A stretch of DNA of 13,573 nucleotides. Source: Lentisphaera sp. (GTDB lineage: Bacteria > Verrucomicrobiota > Lentisphaeria > Victivallales > GWF2-50-93). The translations under genes and the position numbers were made by a program. Below the pieces are notes generated by a model. The model saw only the letters and a program-made list of their open reading frames with translations. It searched no databases and was not told the origin of the DNA. Each line of letters begins with the position of its first letter. Position 1 is the stretch's first letter. The DNA lies in contig DYMC01000052.1 of assembly GCA_020721745.1 (NCBI GenBank), positions 1 through 13,573 of the forward strand, written 5' to 3'. Positions 1 to 7,577 of this stretch are shown piece after piece.

Positions 1-920
<920 letters not shown>

Positions 921-934
921 ATAATTTCATATAC

Positions 935-950
935 TCCGGCTCGCGCCGGA
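935..950 (-). other. rRNA leader hairpin with a GCGA (GNRA-type) tetraloop
   Basis: Read on the minus strand, TCCGGC-GCGA-GCCGGA forms a perfect 6-bp stem closed by a GNRA-class tetraloop. It lies about 15 nt upstream of the predicted 16S 5' end, inside the transcribed leader. It could help leader folding or 16S 5' processing. The structure is seen in the sequence; the role is inferred. Confidence 0.6.
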
Positions 951-982
951 AAACTCAATTGAACAAACGATTACATCGCACT

Positions 983-1003
983 ATTCAGTTTTCAAATGAA
1001 CCG
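983..1003 (-). promoter_or_regulatory. boxA-like antitermination sequence in the rRNA leader
   Basis: The minus-strand leader contains GTTCATTTGAAAACTGAATAG, which resembles the NusB/S10-binding boxA found in many rRNA leaders (type GTTCTTTGAAAACT) but carries one extra base before TTTGAAAA. Its place between the promoter and 16S is as expected for a boxA. No boxB or boxC was assigned. Confidence 0.45.
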
Positions 1004-1036
1004 CAAAACTTTCTTTCTTCTGTCTCGCGGGTGGTT

Positions 1037-1065
1037 ATTATACACCAGCTTGTTCCAGGTGTCAA
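1037..1065 (-). promoter_or_regulatory. rRNA operon promoter with perfect consensus -35 and -10
   Basis: On the minus strand TTGACA (1065-1060) and TATAAT (1042-1037) are separated by exactly 17 bp, giving a perfect sigma-70-type promoter pointing at the 16S gene. The predicted start is near 1030, giving a leader of about 110 nt. Directly upstream lies a GC-rich patch and then an A/T-rich block (CAAAAATTTTGC, 1087-1076) that could act as an UP element. Two phased A-tracts lie about 100 bp farther upstream. Confidence 0.88.
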
Positions 1066-1469
1066 CCCCCGATCGCAAAATTTTTGAAAGAATCTTGCTC
1101 CCAACCGCCAAAATCATTTTTAGCGGGTATTAGATTACACCCCTTCCAATTTAATGCAAACGCAAAATCAAAAAAAAATCAAAAAAAAATATTCCCCTAT
1201 GAAAACACGGCAAAAATGAGCGCGGAAAAGCCCGGGACGCAGGGCGAAAAGAAAAGTGCAGCCCACGGACGCTCCCAGCCTCGGTCAACGCCCGACGTAA
1301 GATACACATTCCCCCCGCCCATTTCGACACCGTTTCAGATGGCAGTGTCACCTGATCGGACTCCCCCCCCGACGTTAGTTCAGTGTTAGATACGGAACTT
1401 CGCCCCTTCCGCTCTTTGAATTGCACCACGGGCGGACTAGCTTATCGGGAAAAAACAGGCGTGACCATC
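1066..1469. other. Intergenic region between the rRNA promoter and the ABC operon
   Basis: I find no convincing gene in these roughly 400 bases; the open frames here (plus 1084-1389, minus 1151-1429) show no recognisable protein. Visible structure: an 11-nt unit TCAAAAAAAAA repeated twice in tandem (1168-1189) after an A4 run (1164-1167), so A-tracts repeat at about one helical turn and may bend the DNA. Closer to the ABC gene, GACAC (1326-1330) can pair with GTGTC (1345-1349), while TCAGATG (1335-1341) can pair with CACCTGA (1349-1355, one mismatch); the two hairpins exclude one another. I found no clear promoter for the ABC operon and no Fur-box-like sequence. Confidence 0.5.
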
Positions 1470-2540
1470 ATGACATCAGTCGCCCTCTCGAAAATATCGA
1501 AGACATACAGGAGCGGGGAGAAGGCCGTCCTCGACTCGATAGACCTCGACATCGCCCCCGGAGAACTGTTCTTCCTGCTCGGCCCGAGCGGCTGCGGAAA
1601 GTCAACCCTGCTCCGGATCATCGCCGGACTCATAAAGCCCTCGGAGGGAAAAATCAAGTTCGACAACGACGACGTGACAGGCCTTCCAACTGAAAAACGC
1701 CACACCGCAATGGTCTTCCAAAACTACGCCCTCTGGCCGCATATGACAGTCCTCGAAAACGTCAAATTCGGCCTTTCAATAAGGGGAAAAAACGAAAAAG
1801 AGGCCGAAAAACAGGCTTCGGACTCCTTGTCCATGGTTGAAATGCAGGATTTCGCCAGAAGAAAGCCCAGTGAACTCTCCGGGGGACAGCAGCAGCGCGT
1901 CGCTCTGGCCAGGGCGATAGCCGTGCGGCCAAAAGTTCTCCTCCTGGACGAGCCCCTCTCCAATCTCGACGCCAAGCTCAGGATAGCCATGCGCCGCGAA
2001 ATTCGCAGAATATGCAAGGAGTCAGGGCTCACCACCGTCTATGTGACCCATGACCAGAAGGAGGCTCTCGCCATGGCCGACAGGATGGCCGTCCTCCATG
2101 AGGGCAGACTCTGCCAGGCTGGCTCCCCGCACGAAATCTACCGCAGACCCAACAGTGTCTTCGTCGCCGGATTCATCGGGGAAGGCAATTTCATCCCTGC
2201 GAAAATCGCGGAAACCCGCGATGGAAGCGCCGTGGCTGAAACCCAGCTCGGGGCAATCGCCGCAGGCGTTCCCCCTTCCGCGAAATTCGCAAAGGGAGAC
2301 CCTTGCACCCTGCTGATCCGCCCCGAAAGCATGCTCGTCTCGAGGGAGAAACGCGAAAACAGCTTCCCTGCGAAAATCGCAGGAGGTGTCTTCCTCGGCG
2401 AGTTCACCCAGTGGACTTTCGACGCTGGAGAGCGGACAATCATCGTTTTTGAACAGAATGCTCCGACAAGGAGGGAGGGAGAGGAATTTTTCCTGTGCGC
2501 AAGCCCGGAAAATATCGTGGCACTGCCACAGGTGTTTTAG
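1470..2540 (+). CDS. ABC transporter ATP-binding protein, FbpC/PotA-like (ferric iron/polyamine importer class)
   Basis: Cytoplasmic ATPase subunit (356 aa) that would power the importer formed with the downstream binding protein and permease. From the ATG at 1470 the sequence shows a Walker A motif GPSGCGKST (38-46), a Q-loop glutamine at 84 (VFQNYALWPHMTV), signature LSGGQQQ (136-142), Walker B LLLDEP (D160, E161) and an H-loop histidine at 194 (VTHDQKEAL). A C-terminal TOBE-type regulatory region runs from about 240 to 355. This layout is standard for the FbpC/PotA/ThiQ/MalK group; substrate cannot be read from the ATPase alone. The frame is open upstream to 1383, but protein similarity begins at MTSVALSKISKTY, so ATG 1470 is preferred over GTG 1461. 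AGG at 1457-1459 is the only weak ribosome-binding site. The gene contains four copies of the GCGA-N3-TCGC motif. A 16-nt direct repeat (2194-2209, 2365-2380) marks the two TOBE half-repeats. Confidence 0.93.
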   Translation: MTSVALSKISKTYRSGEKAVLDSIDLDIAPGELFFLLGPSGCGKSTLLRIIAGLIKPSEGKIKFDNDDVTGLPTEKRHTAMVFQNYALWPHMTVLENVKFGLSIRGKNEKEAEKQASDSLSMVEMQDFARRKPSELSGGQQQRVALARAIAVRPKVLLLDEPLSNLDAKLRIAMRREIRRICKESGLTTVYVTHDQKEALAMADRMAVLHEGRLCQAGSPHEIYRRPNSVFVAGFIGEGNFIPAKIAETRDGSAVAETQLGAIAAGVPPSAKFAKGDPCTLLIRPESMLVSREKRENSFPAKIAGGVFLGEFTQWTFDAGERTIIVFEQNAPTRREGEEFFLCASPENIVALPQVF

Positions 2541-2708
2541 TGCGGATTCTGTAGACGAACGTAGTTTACTGAATACGTACTTGCTCGCCTCTGGTGAGCG
2601 GAATGATGGAGGGCGCTTTGCGCTGTTCCAAAGCGCAGTCGAGCCTGCGCAGTCCAAAGCGGCTCCGCCGCGAAAAAATAAACAACGCTGAACCGTGAAC
2701 GGTGAACG
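2541..2708. repeat. Intergenic REP-like hairpin cluster between ATPase and binding-protein genes
   Basis: The gap is filled with overlapping inverted repeats: GCGCTTTG/CAAAGCGC (2613-2620, 2629-2636), GCGCAG/CTGCGC (2633-2638, 2645-2650) and GCGGC/GCCGC (2659-2663, 2667-2671). The unit CAAAGCG...CGCAGTCCAA (2629-2657, 29 nt) matches the ends of a unit at 4542-4570 in opposite orientation. An overlapping CAAAGCG at 2655-2661 begins a second, truncated unit. Downstream lie three tandem 7-nt units, TGAACCG, TGAACGG and TGAACGA (2689-2709), running into the next start codon. No T-tract follows the hairpins, so simple termination is unlikely. REP-like elements in 3' regions often stabilise or attenuate polycistronic mRNA; this is an inference here. 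Confidence 0.6.
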
Positions 2709-4439
2709 ATGAAGACATTCAAACTCGCAATACTTGGTTTTCTCCCTCTTGCGGCCCTGATCGCGCTGCCTGTCGCGCTGCGCCACGCATACGACAAGGA
2801 AACAGCTTGCGACACCCCTGGAGCAAAAGGCAAAAATATCTCCCATGCCGCCGACGCGGCGCGAGCCCCAGGGCGAACAGGCCCGGAGCGCTCCCTGGTG
2901 ATCGTCACCCCGCATGTTGAATCCATCCGATACGAATTCGAACGCGGATTTAGAGCGCACATGATGGAGACGGCCGGAAAGGACGTGGCCATTGACTGGC
3001 GCATGCCCGGCGGCACCTCGGACATAGTCCGCTACGTTGACGACCGGTTCGCAAGCGAATTCAGAAGATATTGGGAGGCGGACGCATCACTCGGCCCATG
3101 GACAAAAACCGCGGCGGATAATTTCACAAACAGCAAGATGGACTCGCCGCCGGACGACGCCGATCCGGAGGCGCTCAAGGCCAGAAAAGTTTTTCTCGAT
3201 TCGAATGTGGGCATTGGCATTGACCTCTTTTTCGGCGGCGGTCAATATGAGATGGACAAGCAGGCGCGGAAGGGCTTCGCCGTTGACGCGGGTCTGCTGC
3301 AATCGCATCCGGAATGGTTCACTGAAGATGTTATCCCGCAGAAATTCAGCGGCGAGATATTCTACGACCCGAAAGGAAGATACTACGGCACATGCATATC
3401 GTCGTTCGGAATTTTCTACAACGAGGATTGCGTGAAGCTTCTCGGCATCCATCCGCCGCGACGCTGGAGCGACCTCGGATCGGAAAAATATTTCGGCACA
3501 CTAGCCCTCGCCGATCCGACAAAGTCCGGCTCCATCAACAAATGCTTCGAGATGATAATCCAGCAGGCCATGGCCGAAACGATAAAAAAATACGGAGGCA
3601 AGACCCCCGAAGCTCTTGAAAAGGGATGGGCGGATGGATTCAATCTGATAAAGAGAATGGGCGCAAACTCCAGATACATCACCGATTCCGCAAGCAAAGT
3701 GCCTCGCGATGTGGCGAAGGGCGATTCCACAGCGGGTATATGCATTGACTTCTATGGCCGCACCGAGGCCGAATGGGCGCAGCACCAAAGGTGCGGAGAG
3801 ACAAATTTGAAATACCTCGCCCCCGTCGGAGGCTCGTCGGTCTCCGCAGACCCGATTCTCCTCTTCAGAGGCGCCCCAAACAGGGAGACCGCGGTCGCCT
3901 TCATCGAGTTTGTCCTCTCGAAAAAGGGCCAGCGCCTCTGGAACGCCAGAATCGGAACTCCGGGCGGGCCGGAAAAATACGCACTGCGGCGCCTGCCCGT
4001 CAGGAAGGACATGTATGCCCCTGACGAGATCGCCTTGATGAGCGATCCGGATGCCCGCCCGTTCTCCCCGGAGGAGGAGTTCAACTACGACCCTTCGCTG
4101 ACGGCCAGATATTTCTCGCTTATCAGAGTCCTGATCAAAACTATGCTTATAGATCCCCTGCCTGAATTACAGGACGCTTGGAAAAAAATCATCGAGGCGG
4201 GAGGGCCGGAAAAATGCCCAGCCGCCATACTTGAGTTCGACAAGATGCCTTTCAGCTACGCCGAAGCTGCGGATGTCGCCAAGGCTCTGAATCCCGGCGC
4301 GGAAGGAAACAGCCCGCTGTCCGTGCTCCAGGAACAGAGAAAAATCTCGGAATTCTTCAGAAAACAGTATCTAAAAGCCGCTGACACAGCAGGCACCGGC
4401 CGGCAAATTGAAACACACTTGAAGGAAACACCATTTTGA
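2709..4439 (+). CDS. Extracellular solute-binding protein, ferric-iron/AfuA-FbpA-like, unusually long
   Basis: Substrate-capture subunit (576 aa) of the ABC importer. Residues about 5-24 (LAILGFLPLAALIALPVAL) form a signal peptide or membrane anchor; no lipobox cysteine follows directly. From about residue 60 (SLVIVTPHVESIRYEFERGF) the protein resembles family-1 binding proteins, and it includes the AfuA-like segments ISSFGIFYNEDCVKLLGI, RRWSDL and LADPTKSGS. FbpA-type proteins are usually about 340 aa. Here there is extra sequence near residues 100-160 and a C-terminal extension of about 140 residues after the expected end (around APDEIALMSDPDARPF), ending in a charged helical segment. ATG 2709 is the first possible start because an in-frame TGA lies at 2703-2705. 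Only GGTGA (2701-2705), too close at 3 nt, resembles a ribosome-binding site. Iron is the likeliest substrate by family, but phosphonate, thiamine or a sugar phosphate remains possible. Confidence 0.85.
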   Translation: MKTFKLAILGFLPLAALIALPVALRHAYDKETACDTPGAKGKNISHAADAARAPGRTGPERSLVIVTPHVESIRYEFERGFRAHMMETAGKDVAIDWRMPGGTSDIVRYVDDRFASEFRRYWEADASLGPWTKTAADNFTNSKMDSPPDDADPEALKARKVFLDSNVGIGIDLFFGGGQYEMDKQARKGFAVDAGLLQSHPEWFTEDVIPQKFSGEIFYDPKGRYYGTCISSFGIFYNEDCVKLLGIHPPRRWSDLGSEKYFGTLALADPTKSGSINKCFEMIIQQAMAETIKKYGGKTPEALEKGWADGFNLIKRMGANSRYITDSASKVPRDVAKGDSTAGICIDFYGRTEAEWAQHQRCGETNLKYLAPVGGSSVSADPILLFRGAPNRETAVAFIEFVLSKKGQRLWNARIGTPGGPEKYALRRLPVRKDMYAPDEIALMSDPDARPFSPEEEFNYDPSLTARYFSLIRVLIKTMLIDPLPELQDAWKKIIEAGGPEKCPAAILEFDKMPFSYAEAADVAKALNPGAEGNSPLSVLQEQRKISEFFRKQYLKAADTAGTGRQIETHLKETPF

Positions 4440-4441
4440 TT

Positions 4442-4570
4442 GAAAGCGGCGTCAGCGAGCACCTGCGGTCTCGGGATGCAAGCACAGAAATACCGCAGTC
4501 CAAACAGCCTATCAGCTACTGAATTTCGACGCGAAGCGTCCTTGGACTGCGGCATCCCCGTGCCGCTTTG
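4442..4570. repeat. Inverted pair of REP-like units just upstream of the fic gene
   Basis: The segment is a nested palindrome. Outer arms AAAGCGGC (4443-4450) and GCCGCTTT (4562-4569) pair perfectly over 8 bp, and inner arms CCGCAGTCCAA (4493-4503) and TTGGACTGCGG (4542-4552) pair perfectly over 11 bp, with 38 nt between the inner arms. The right unit (4542-4570) contains its own hairpin, GCGGCA-TCCCCG-TGCCGC, and is the inverse of the 29-nt unit at 2629-2657. The left unit is longer, with a 43-nt interior. It starts 3 nt after the binding-protein stop codon and ends 64 nt before the fic start. Confidence 0.7.
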
Positions 4571-4634
4571 GTTTTGTACAAAAAAACACGGGGTGTGGCA
4601 GATACAAAATCTTTATCAATAACAGAGATTGAAA

Positions 4635-5633
4635 ATGGCAGCACGAAAAAAGAACATCATACGCGAGGAGAACGCCGGATATGGCGGCGGGGGGATTGTG
4701 CTCTACCGCGATCCGGACGGCAAGGTAAAACTGGATGTCCGCCTAGATAAGGAAACACTGTGGCTGACACAGAAACAGTTGTCCTTGCTGTTCGATACCG
4801 AACGAAGCGTGATAACAAAACATTTGCGCAACATATTTTCATCCGGAGAGCTCGATGAAAAAAGCAATGTGCAAAAAATGCACATTCCTGGTTCAGACAA
4901 GCCAGTGGGCTTTTATAACCTCGATGTCATCATTTCCGTAGGCTACCGCGTTAATTCAAAGCGCGGCACCCAGTTCCGCATCTGGGCGACCCAGGTATTG
5001 CGCGAGCACATTGTCAAGGGGTATTCGGTAAACCAAAGACGTATGAAGGAGCTTCGCCAGTCGCTTAAGATTGCAGGGCAGGTTCTCGACCGCTATGATA
5101 TTACATCTGATCAGGCGAAGGCGCTCCTGCGCATCGTCACGGATTACTCGCACGCGCTTGACATTCTCGACGACTACGATCACCAGCGGGTGCGTCCGGT
5201 TAAGGGGACCAGGGGCGAGGCAAGGGAAATCTCCTATGATGAAGCCATCTCAATCGTGCTCCAGCTGCGAAAGAAGTTTGGCGGCTCCGATCTTTTTGGA
5301 AGGGAAAAGGACTCCAGCTTGCGAAGTTCGCTGGCGGCAGTGATGCAGTCTTTCGACGGGAAGGACCTCTATCATAGCCTAGAGGAAAAAGCCGCCCATC
5401 TCCTCTATTTCCTTACAAAGAACCATAGTTTTGTAGATGGAAACAAGAGAATTGCCGCATCTTTGTTCCTATGGTTCTTGGAAAAGAACGGTATTCTCCA
5501 TCGGCCGGATGGTTCCAGAAGACTGGCCGACAGTACCCTTGTGGCCATCACACTACTTGTTGCCGAAAGCGATCCAGTCCAAAAAGACATACTCGTGAAA
5601 ATCATTTCAAACCTCATAAACGGAAAGGAATAG
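4635..5633 (+). CDS. RhuM-domain / Fic-Doc family protein (putative AMPylating or kinase-type toxin)
   Basis: A 332-aa protein combining an N-terminal virulence-RhuM-type domain (about residues 12-150: LWLTQKQLSLLFDTERSVIT, FYNLDVIISVGYRVNSKRG, FRIWATQVLREH) with a C-terminal Fic/Doc domain. The Fic core motif HSFVDGNKR spans residues 264-272 and keeps the catalytic histidine, the acidic residue and the GNKR anion-binding segment, in the Doc-like version. This two-domain architecture is known in bacteria. Fic enzymes transfer AMP or phosphate to target proteins; the target here is unknown. I see no Phd-like antitoxin gene beside it and no clear S/TxxxE[G/N] inhibitory motif. The start is taken as ATG 4635, not TTG 4629, with a weak AGAGA site upstream. 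Only 5 of 24 isoleucines use ATA and most arginines use CGN, unlike neighbours, suggesting transfer. It interrupts the ABC operon and ends 7 nt before the permease start. Confidence 0.88.
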   Translation: MAARKKNIIREENAGYGGGGIVLYRDPDGKVKLDVRLDKETLWLTQKQLSLLFDTERSVITKHLRNIFSSGELDEKSNVQKMHIPGSDKPVGFYNLDVIISVGYRVNSKRGTQFRIWATQVLREHIVKGYSVNQRRMKELRQSLKIAGQVLDRYDITSDQAKALLRIVTDYSHALDILDDYDHQRVRPVKGTRGEAREISYDEAISIVLQLRKKFGGSDLFGREKDSSLRSSLAAVMQSFDGKDLYHSLEEKAAHLLYFLTKNHSFVDGNKRIAASLFLWFLEKNGILHRPDGSRRLADSTLVAITLLVAESDPVQKDILVKIISNLINGKE

Positions 5634-5640
5634 CATTTAC

Positions 5641-7317
5641 ATGAAATTCGCGAAATTCGCAATGGTAGCCTCGCTGGCGGCATTCTTCGCCGTCTTCCTC
5701 GTGCTGCCGGTCTACACCGTGGTCGCCGAGGGGTTGAACCTGAGCTACATATCGGAAATTGCGAAGAATCCCATATACCGCGAGGGCATGCTCAACACCT
5801 TCGCAATCGCGCTTGTCAGCACAGTAATGGTAGCATTCATCGCCATCCCCCTTGCAATGCTGAACGACTCCTTCGACTTCGCAGGAAAAAGTCTTGTCAC
5901 CCCCATGCTTCTCGTTCCGATGATTCTTCCGCCTTTTGTTGGTGCCCTCGGCTTCGTCCAGATATTCGGACGATTCGGGGCGATAAATTCTCTGCTTGCC
6001 TCGACGGGTTTGATCGAATTCGGCGGCGGTCCGGACTGGCTCGGCGGAGAAGGCCGCTTCTGGGCAGTATGCACCGTCGAGGCCTTCCACCTCTACCCGA
6101 TAATGTATCTGAATGTGCTTGCGTCCCTCGCCAATCTCGATCCGAGCCTCGACGAGGCCGCAAGAAATCTCGGATGCGGCAGGATGCGCAGATTCCTGAA
6201 AATAACGCTTCCGATGATCCGCCCCGGACTCTTCGCGGGCGCAAGCATAGTCTTCATATGGAGCTTCACCGAGCTCGGAACCCCGCTCATGCTCGGATTC
6301 AACCGCGTCACCACCGTGCAGATCTTCAACGGGATCACCGAGCTGGAGACAAACCCCCTGCCCTACGCGCTGGTCGTGGTCCTGCTCGTAGTAGCCTGCG
6401 GACTCTACGCCGGGAGCAGGATGGCCTTCGGCGGCGCAGCCGATGCCGCTCCTGTCAAGGGCATGATAGGCTCGCGCGGCAGAAAGCTCGGAATGGTCTA
6501 CGGACTCCTGGTCCTCCTGCCCTTCCTGGCCGTGTCCGCTCTCGCCGCCCTCCCGCACATCGGAATGCTTCTGCTCTCGGTCTCGGGCAACTGGTACTGC
6601 AGCATCCTGCCATCATCATACACGCTTGAACATTTCAAAAATGCGCTGTCCCATGCGCTGGTGGTCCCGGGGATCATAAACAGCCTGAGATTTTCGCTTT
6701 TCGCCATGCTATTGGCCGTCGCCGCGGGAATGGCGGTGGCGATCATGACGGTCAGGTGGAAGACCCCCGGATGGCAGATATTCGACATCCTGGGCATGAT
6801 GCCGCTCGCAGTCCCCGGAATAGTCCTCGCATTCGGCTACCTCAGCATGTCCATCAGATACGACTGGGTGCGCTCGATAATGGATCCGGTGAAAAATCCA
6901 ACCATCCTGCTGGTGCTCGCATACGCCATGAGACGCCTGCCCTATGTGCTGCGCTCGGTCGCGGCGGGATTGCAGCAGACTCCTCCCGATCTGGAGGATG
7001 CCGCCCGGAATCTCGGCGCTGGCGCCTGGACCGCCCTTCGCAGGATCACAGTCCCGCTCATTGCCGCAAATATCGTGATAGGAGCGCTTTTCGCGTTCAG
7101 CTTTTCGATGATCGAGGTATCGGACTCGCTTATACTCGCGCAAAAAACGGAGTTCTTCCCAGTCACCCGTGCGATTTTCGAGCTGTCCCAGGTTCTCGGC
7201 TCGGGAACCTGCCTGGCGTGCGCGTTCGGCGTATGGGCCATGGCATTCCTGGGCGCAACCCTCGTGATCGCATCCACCATCATGGGAAAAACCATCGGAT
7301 CACTGTTCAGATTCTAA
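5641..7317 (+). CDS. ABC transporter permease, fused double-domain (FbpB/ThiP-like)
   Basis: An inner-membrane permease of 558 aa made of two BPD_transp_1 domains in one chain, the arrangement typical of ferric-iron FbpB and thiamine ThiP permeases, predicted to have about 12 membrane helices. Each half has an EAA-type coupling loop that docks on the ATPase: DEAARNLGCGRMRRFLKITLP (171-191) and LEDAARNLGAGAWTALRRI (451-469). Strong hydrophobic helices are visible from residue 7 (AMVASLAAFFAVFLVLPVY) onward. Both halves are full length and intact, so the importer should be functional if expressed. An AAAGGA sequence inside the end of the fic gene lies about 12 nt before ATG 5641, so translation of the permease may be coupled to fic. 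The second and third codons begin a GCGA-N3-TCGC motif region (5650-5660). A palindrome at 7314-7345 overlaps the stop codon. Confidence 0.93.
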   Translation: MKFAKFAMVASLAAFFAVFLVLPVYTVVAEGLNLSYISEIAKNPIYREGMLNTFAIALVSTVMVAFIAIPLAMLNDSFDFAGKSLVTPMLLVPMILPPFVGALGFVQIFGRFGAINSLLASTGLIEFGGGPDWLGGEGRFWAVCTVEAFHLYPIMYLNVLASLANLDPSLDEAARNLGCGRMRRFLKITLPMIRPGLFAGASIVFIWSFTELGTPLMLGFNRVTTVQIFNGITELETNPLPYALVVVLLVVACGLYAGSRMAFGGAADAAPVKGMIGSRGRKLGMVYGLLVLLPFLAVSALAALPHIGMLLLSVSGNWYCSILPSSYTLEHFKNALSHALVVPGIINSLRFSLFAMLLAVAAGMAVAIMTVRWKTPGWQIFDILGMMPLAVPGIVLAFGYLSMSIRYDWVRSIMDPVKNPTILLVLAYAMRRLPYVLRSVAAGLQQTPPDLEDAARNLGAGAWTALRRITVPLIAANIVIGALFAFSFSMIEVSDSLILAQKTEFFPVTRAIFELSQVLGSGTCLACAFGVWAMAFLGATLVIASTIMGKTIGSLFRF

Positions 7318-7345
7318 CCCGTTTTTCGCGCGAAAAACGGATTAG
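7314..7345. terminator. 32-bp near-perfect palindrome overlapping the permease stop codon
   Basis: A perfect 22-bp palindrome (7319-7340, CCGTTTTTCGC and its complement) extends to 32 bp (7314-7345) with one mismatched pair (7318/7341) and includes the TAA stop codon. In RNA it would fold as a stem with A5/U5 tracts inside the stem and a GCGC loop. It sits between convergent genes and could act as a bidirectional terminator or an mRNA 3' protector. The lack of a T-run after the stem makes an intrinsic terminator uncertain. Confidence 0.45.
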
Positions 7346-7349
7346 GGAT

Positions 7350-7547
7350 TGTTGATCGAGCCAATTGCAAAACTCCGGACGCGCAAGTCTCGTGATCCCG
7401 ATAGGGCATCGGGGCGCGTCCCCTCCAGAGGCGGGCAAGCCTCCATTTTTATCCTCCTGCGGAGGATGGAGGGGCATGCTCTTGACACGTATGAAATCAC
7501 GTGTTGCCATGCCATCGAAAAGAGTTTTGCAATTACCTCGATCAACA
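7350..7547. repeat. 198-bp element with 26-bp terminal inverted repeats and nested internal stems (unknown type)
   Basis: Ends 7350-7375 and 7522-7547 are inverted repeats matching at 24 of 26 positions; the two mismatches are adjacent. Inside lie GGACGCGC/GCGCGTCC (7377-7384, 7414-7421) enclosing CCCGAT/ATCGGG (7397-7402, 7408-7413); GAGGC/GCCTC (7428-7432, 7439-7443); ATCCTCC/GGAGGAT (7451-7457, 7461-7467); and GGCATG/CATGCC (7473-7478, 7508-7513) enclosing ACACGT/ACGTGT (7485-7490, 7499-7504). More than half of the bases can pair, in the pattern of a multibranched structure closed by a long basal stem. I see no protein frame of its own and no clear target-site duplication. It could be a MITE-like element or a structured noncoding RNA; the strand is unknown. 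Confidence 0.65.
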
Positions 7548-7577
7548 GTTCCTTGGGTTCACCAAACTTCAGGGATC

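Noticed and set aside
1349..1383. TPP riboswitch, suggested by ACCTGATCGG and a later CGACGTTAG
   Set aside because: The resemblance is limited to one short segment; the upstream CUGAGA element and the expected pairing were not found.
2022..2960. A 312-codon minus frame spanning the ATPase end and the intergenic repeats
   Set aside because: No recognisable domain, and it is antisense to two well-supported genes and a repeat cluster.
3049..3060. TTCGCAAGCGAA in the binding-protein gene as another copy of the dispersed palindrome
   Set aside because: It is a different palindrome (TTCGC-N2-GCGAA), with the half-sites in inverted order.
4266..4276. GCGG-N3-TCGC near misses (also about 7640-7650 in trpS)
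   Set aside because: One base off the GCGA-N3-TCGC core, so not counted.
7350..7547. Retron or group II intron interpretation of the 198-bp element
   Set aside because: No reverse transcriptase frame or domain V-like hairpin is present nearby; only the stem architecture is loosely similar.
7350..7547. Short CRISPR-like array
   Set aside because: The repeats are inverted, not direct and regularly spaced, and no cas gene is present.
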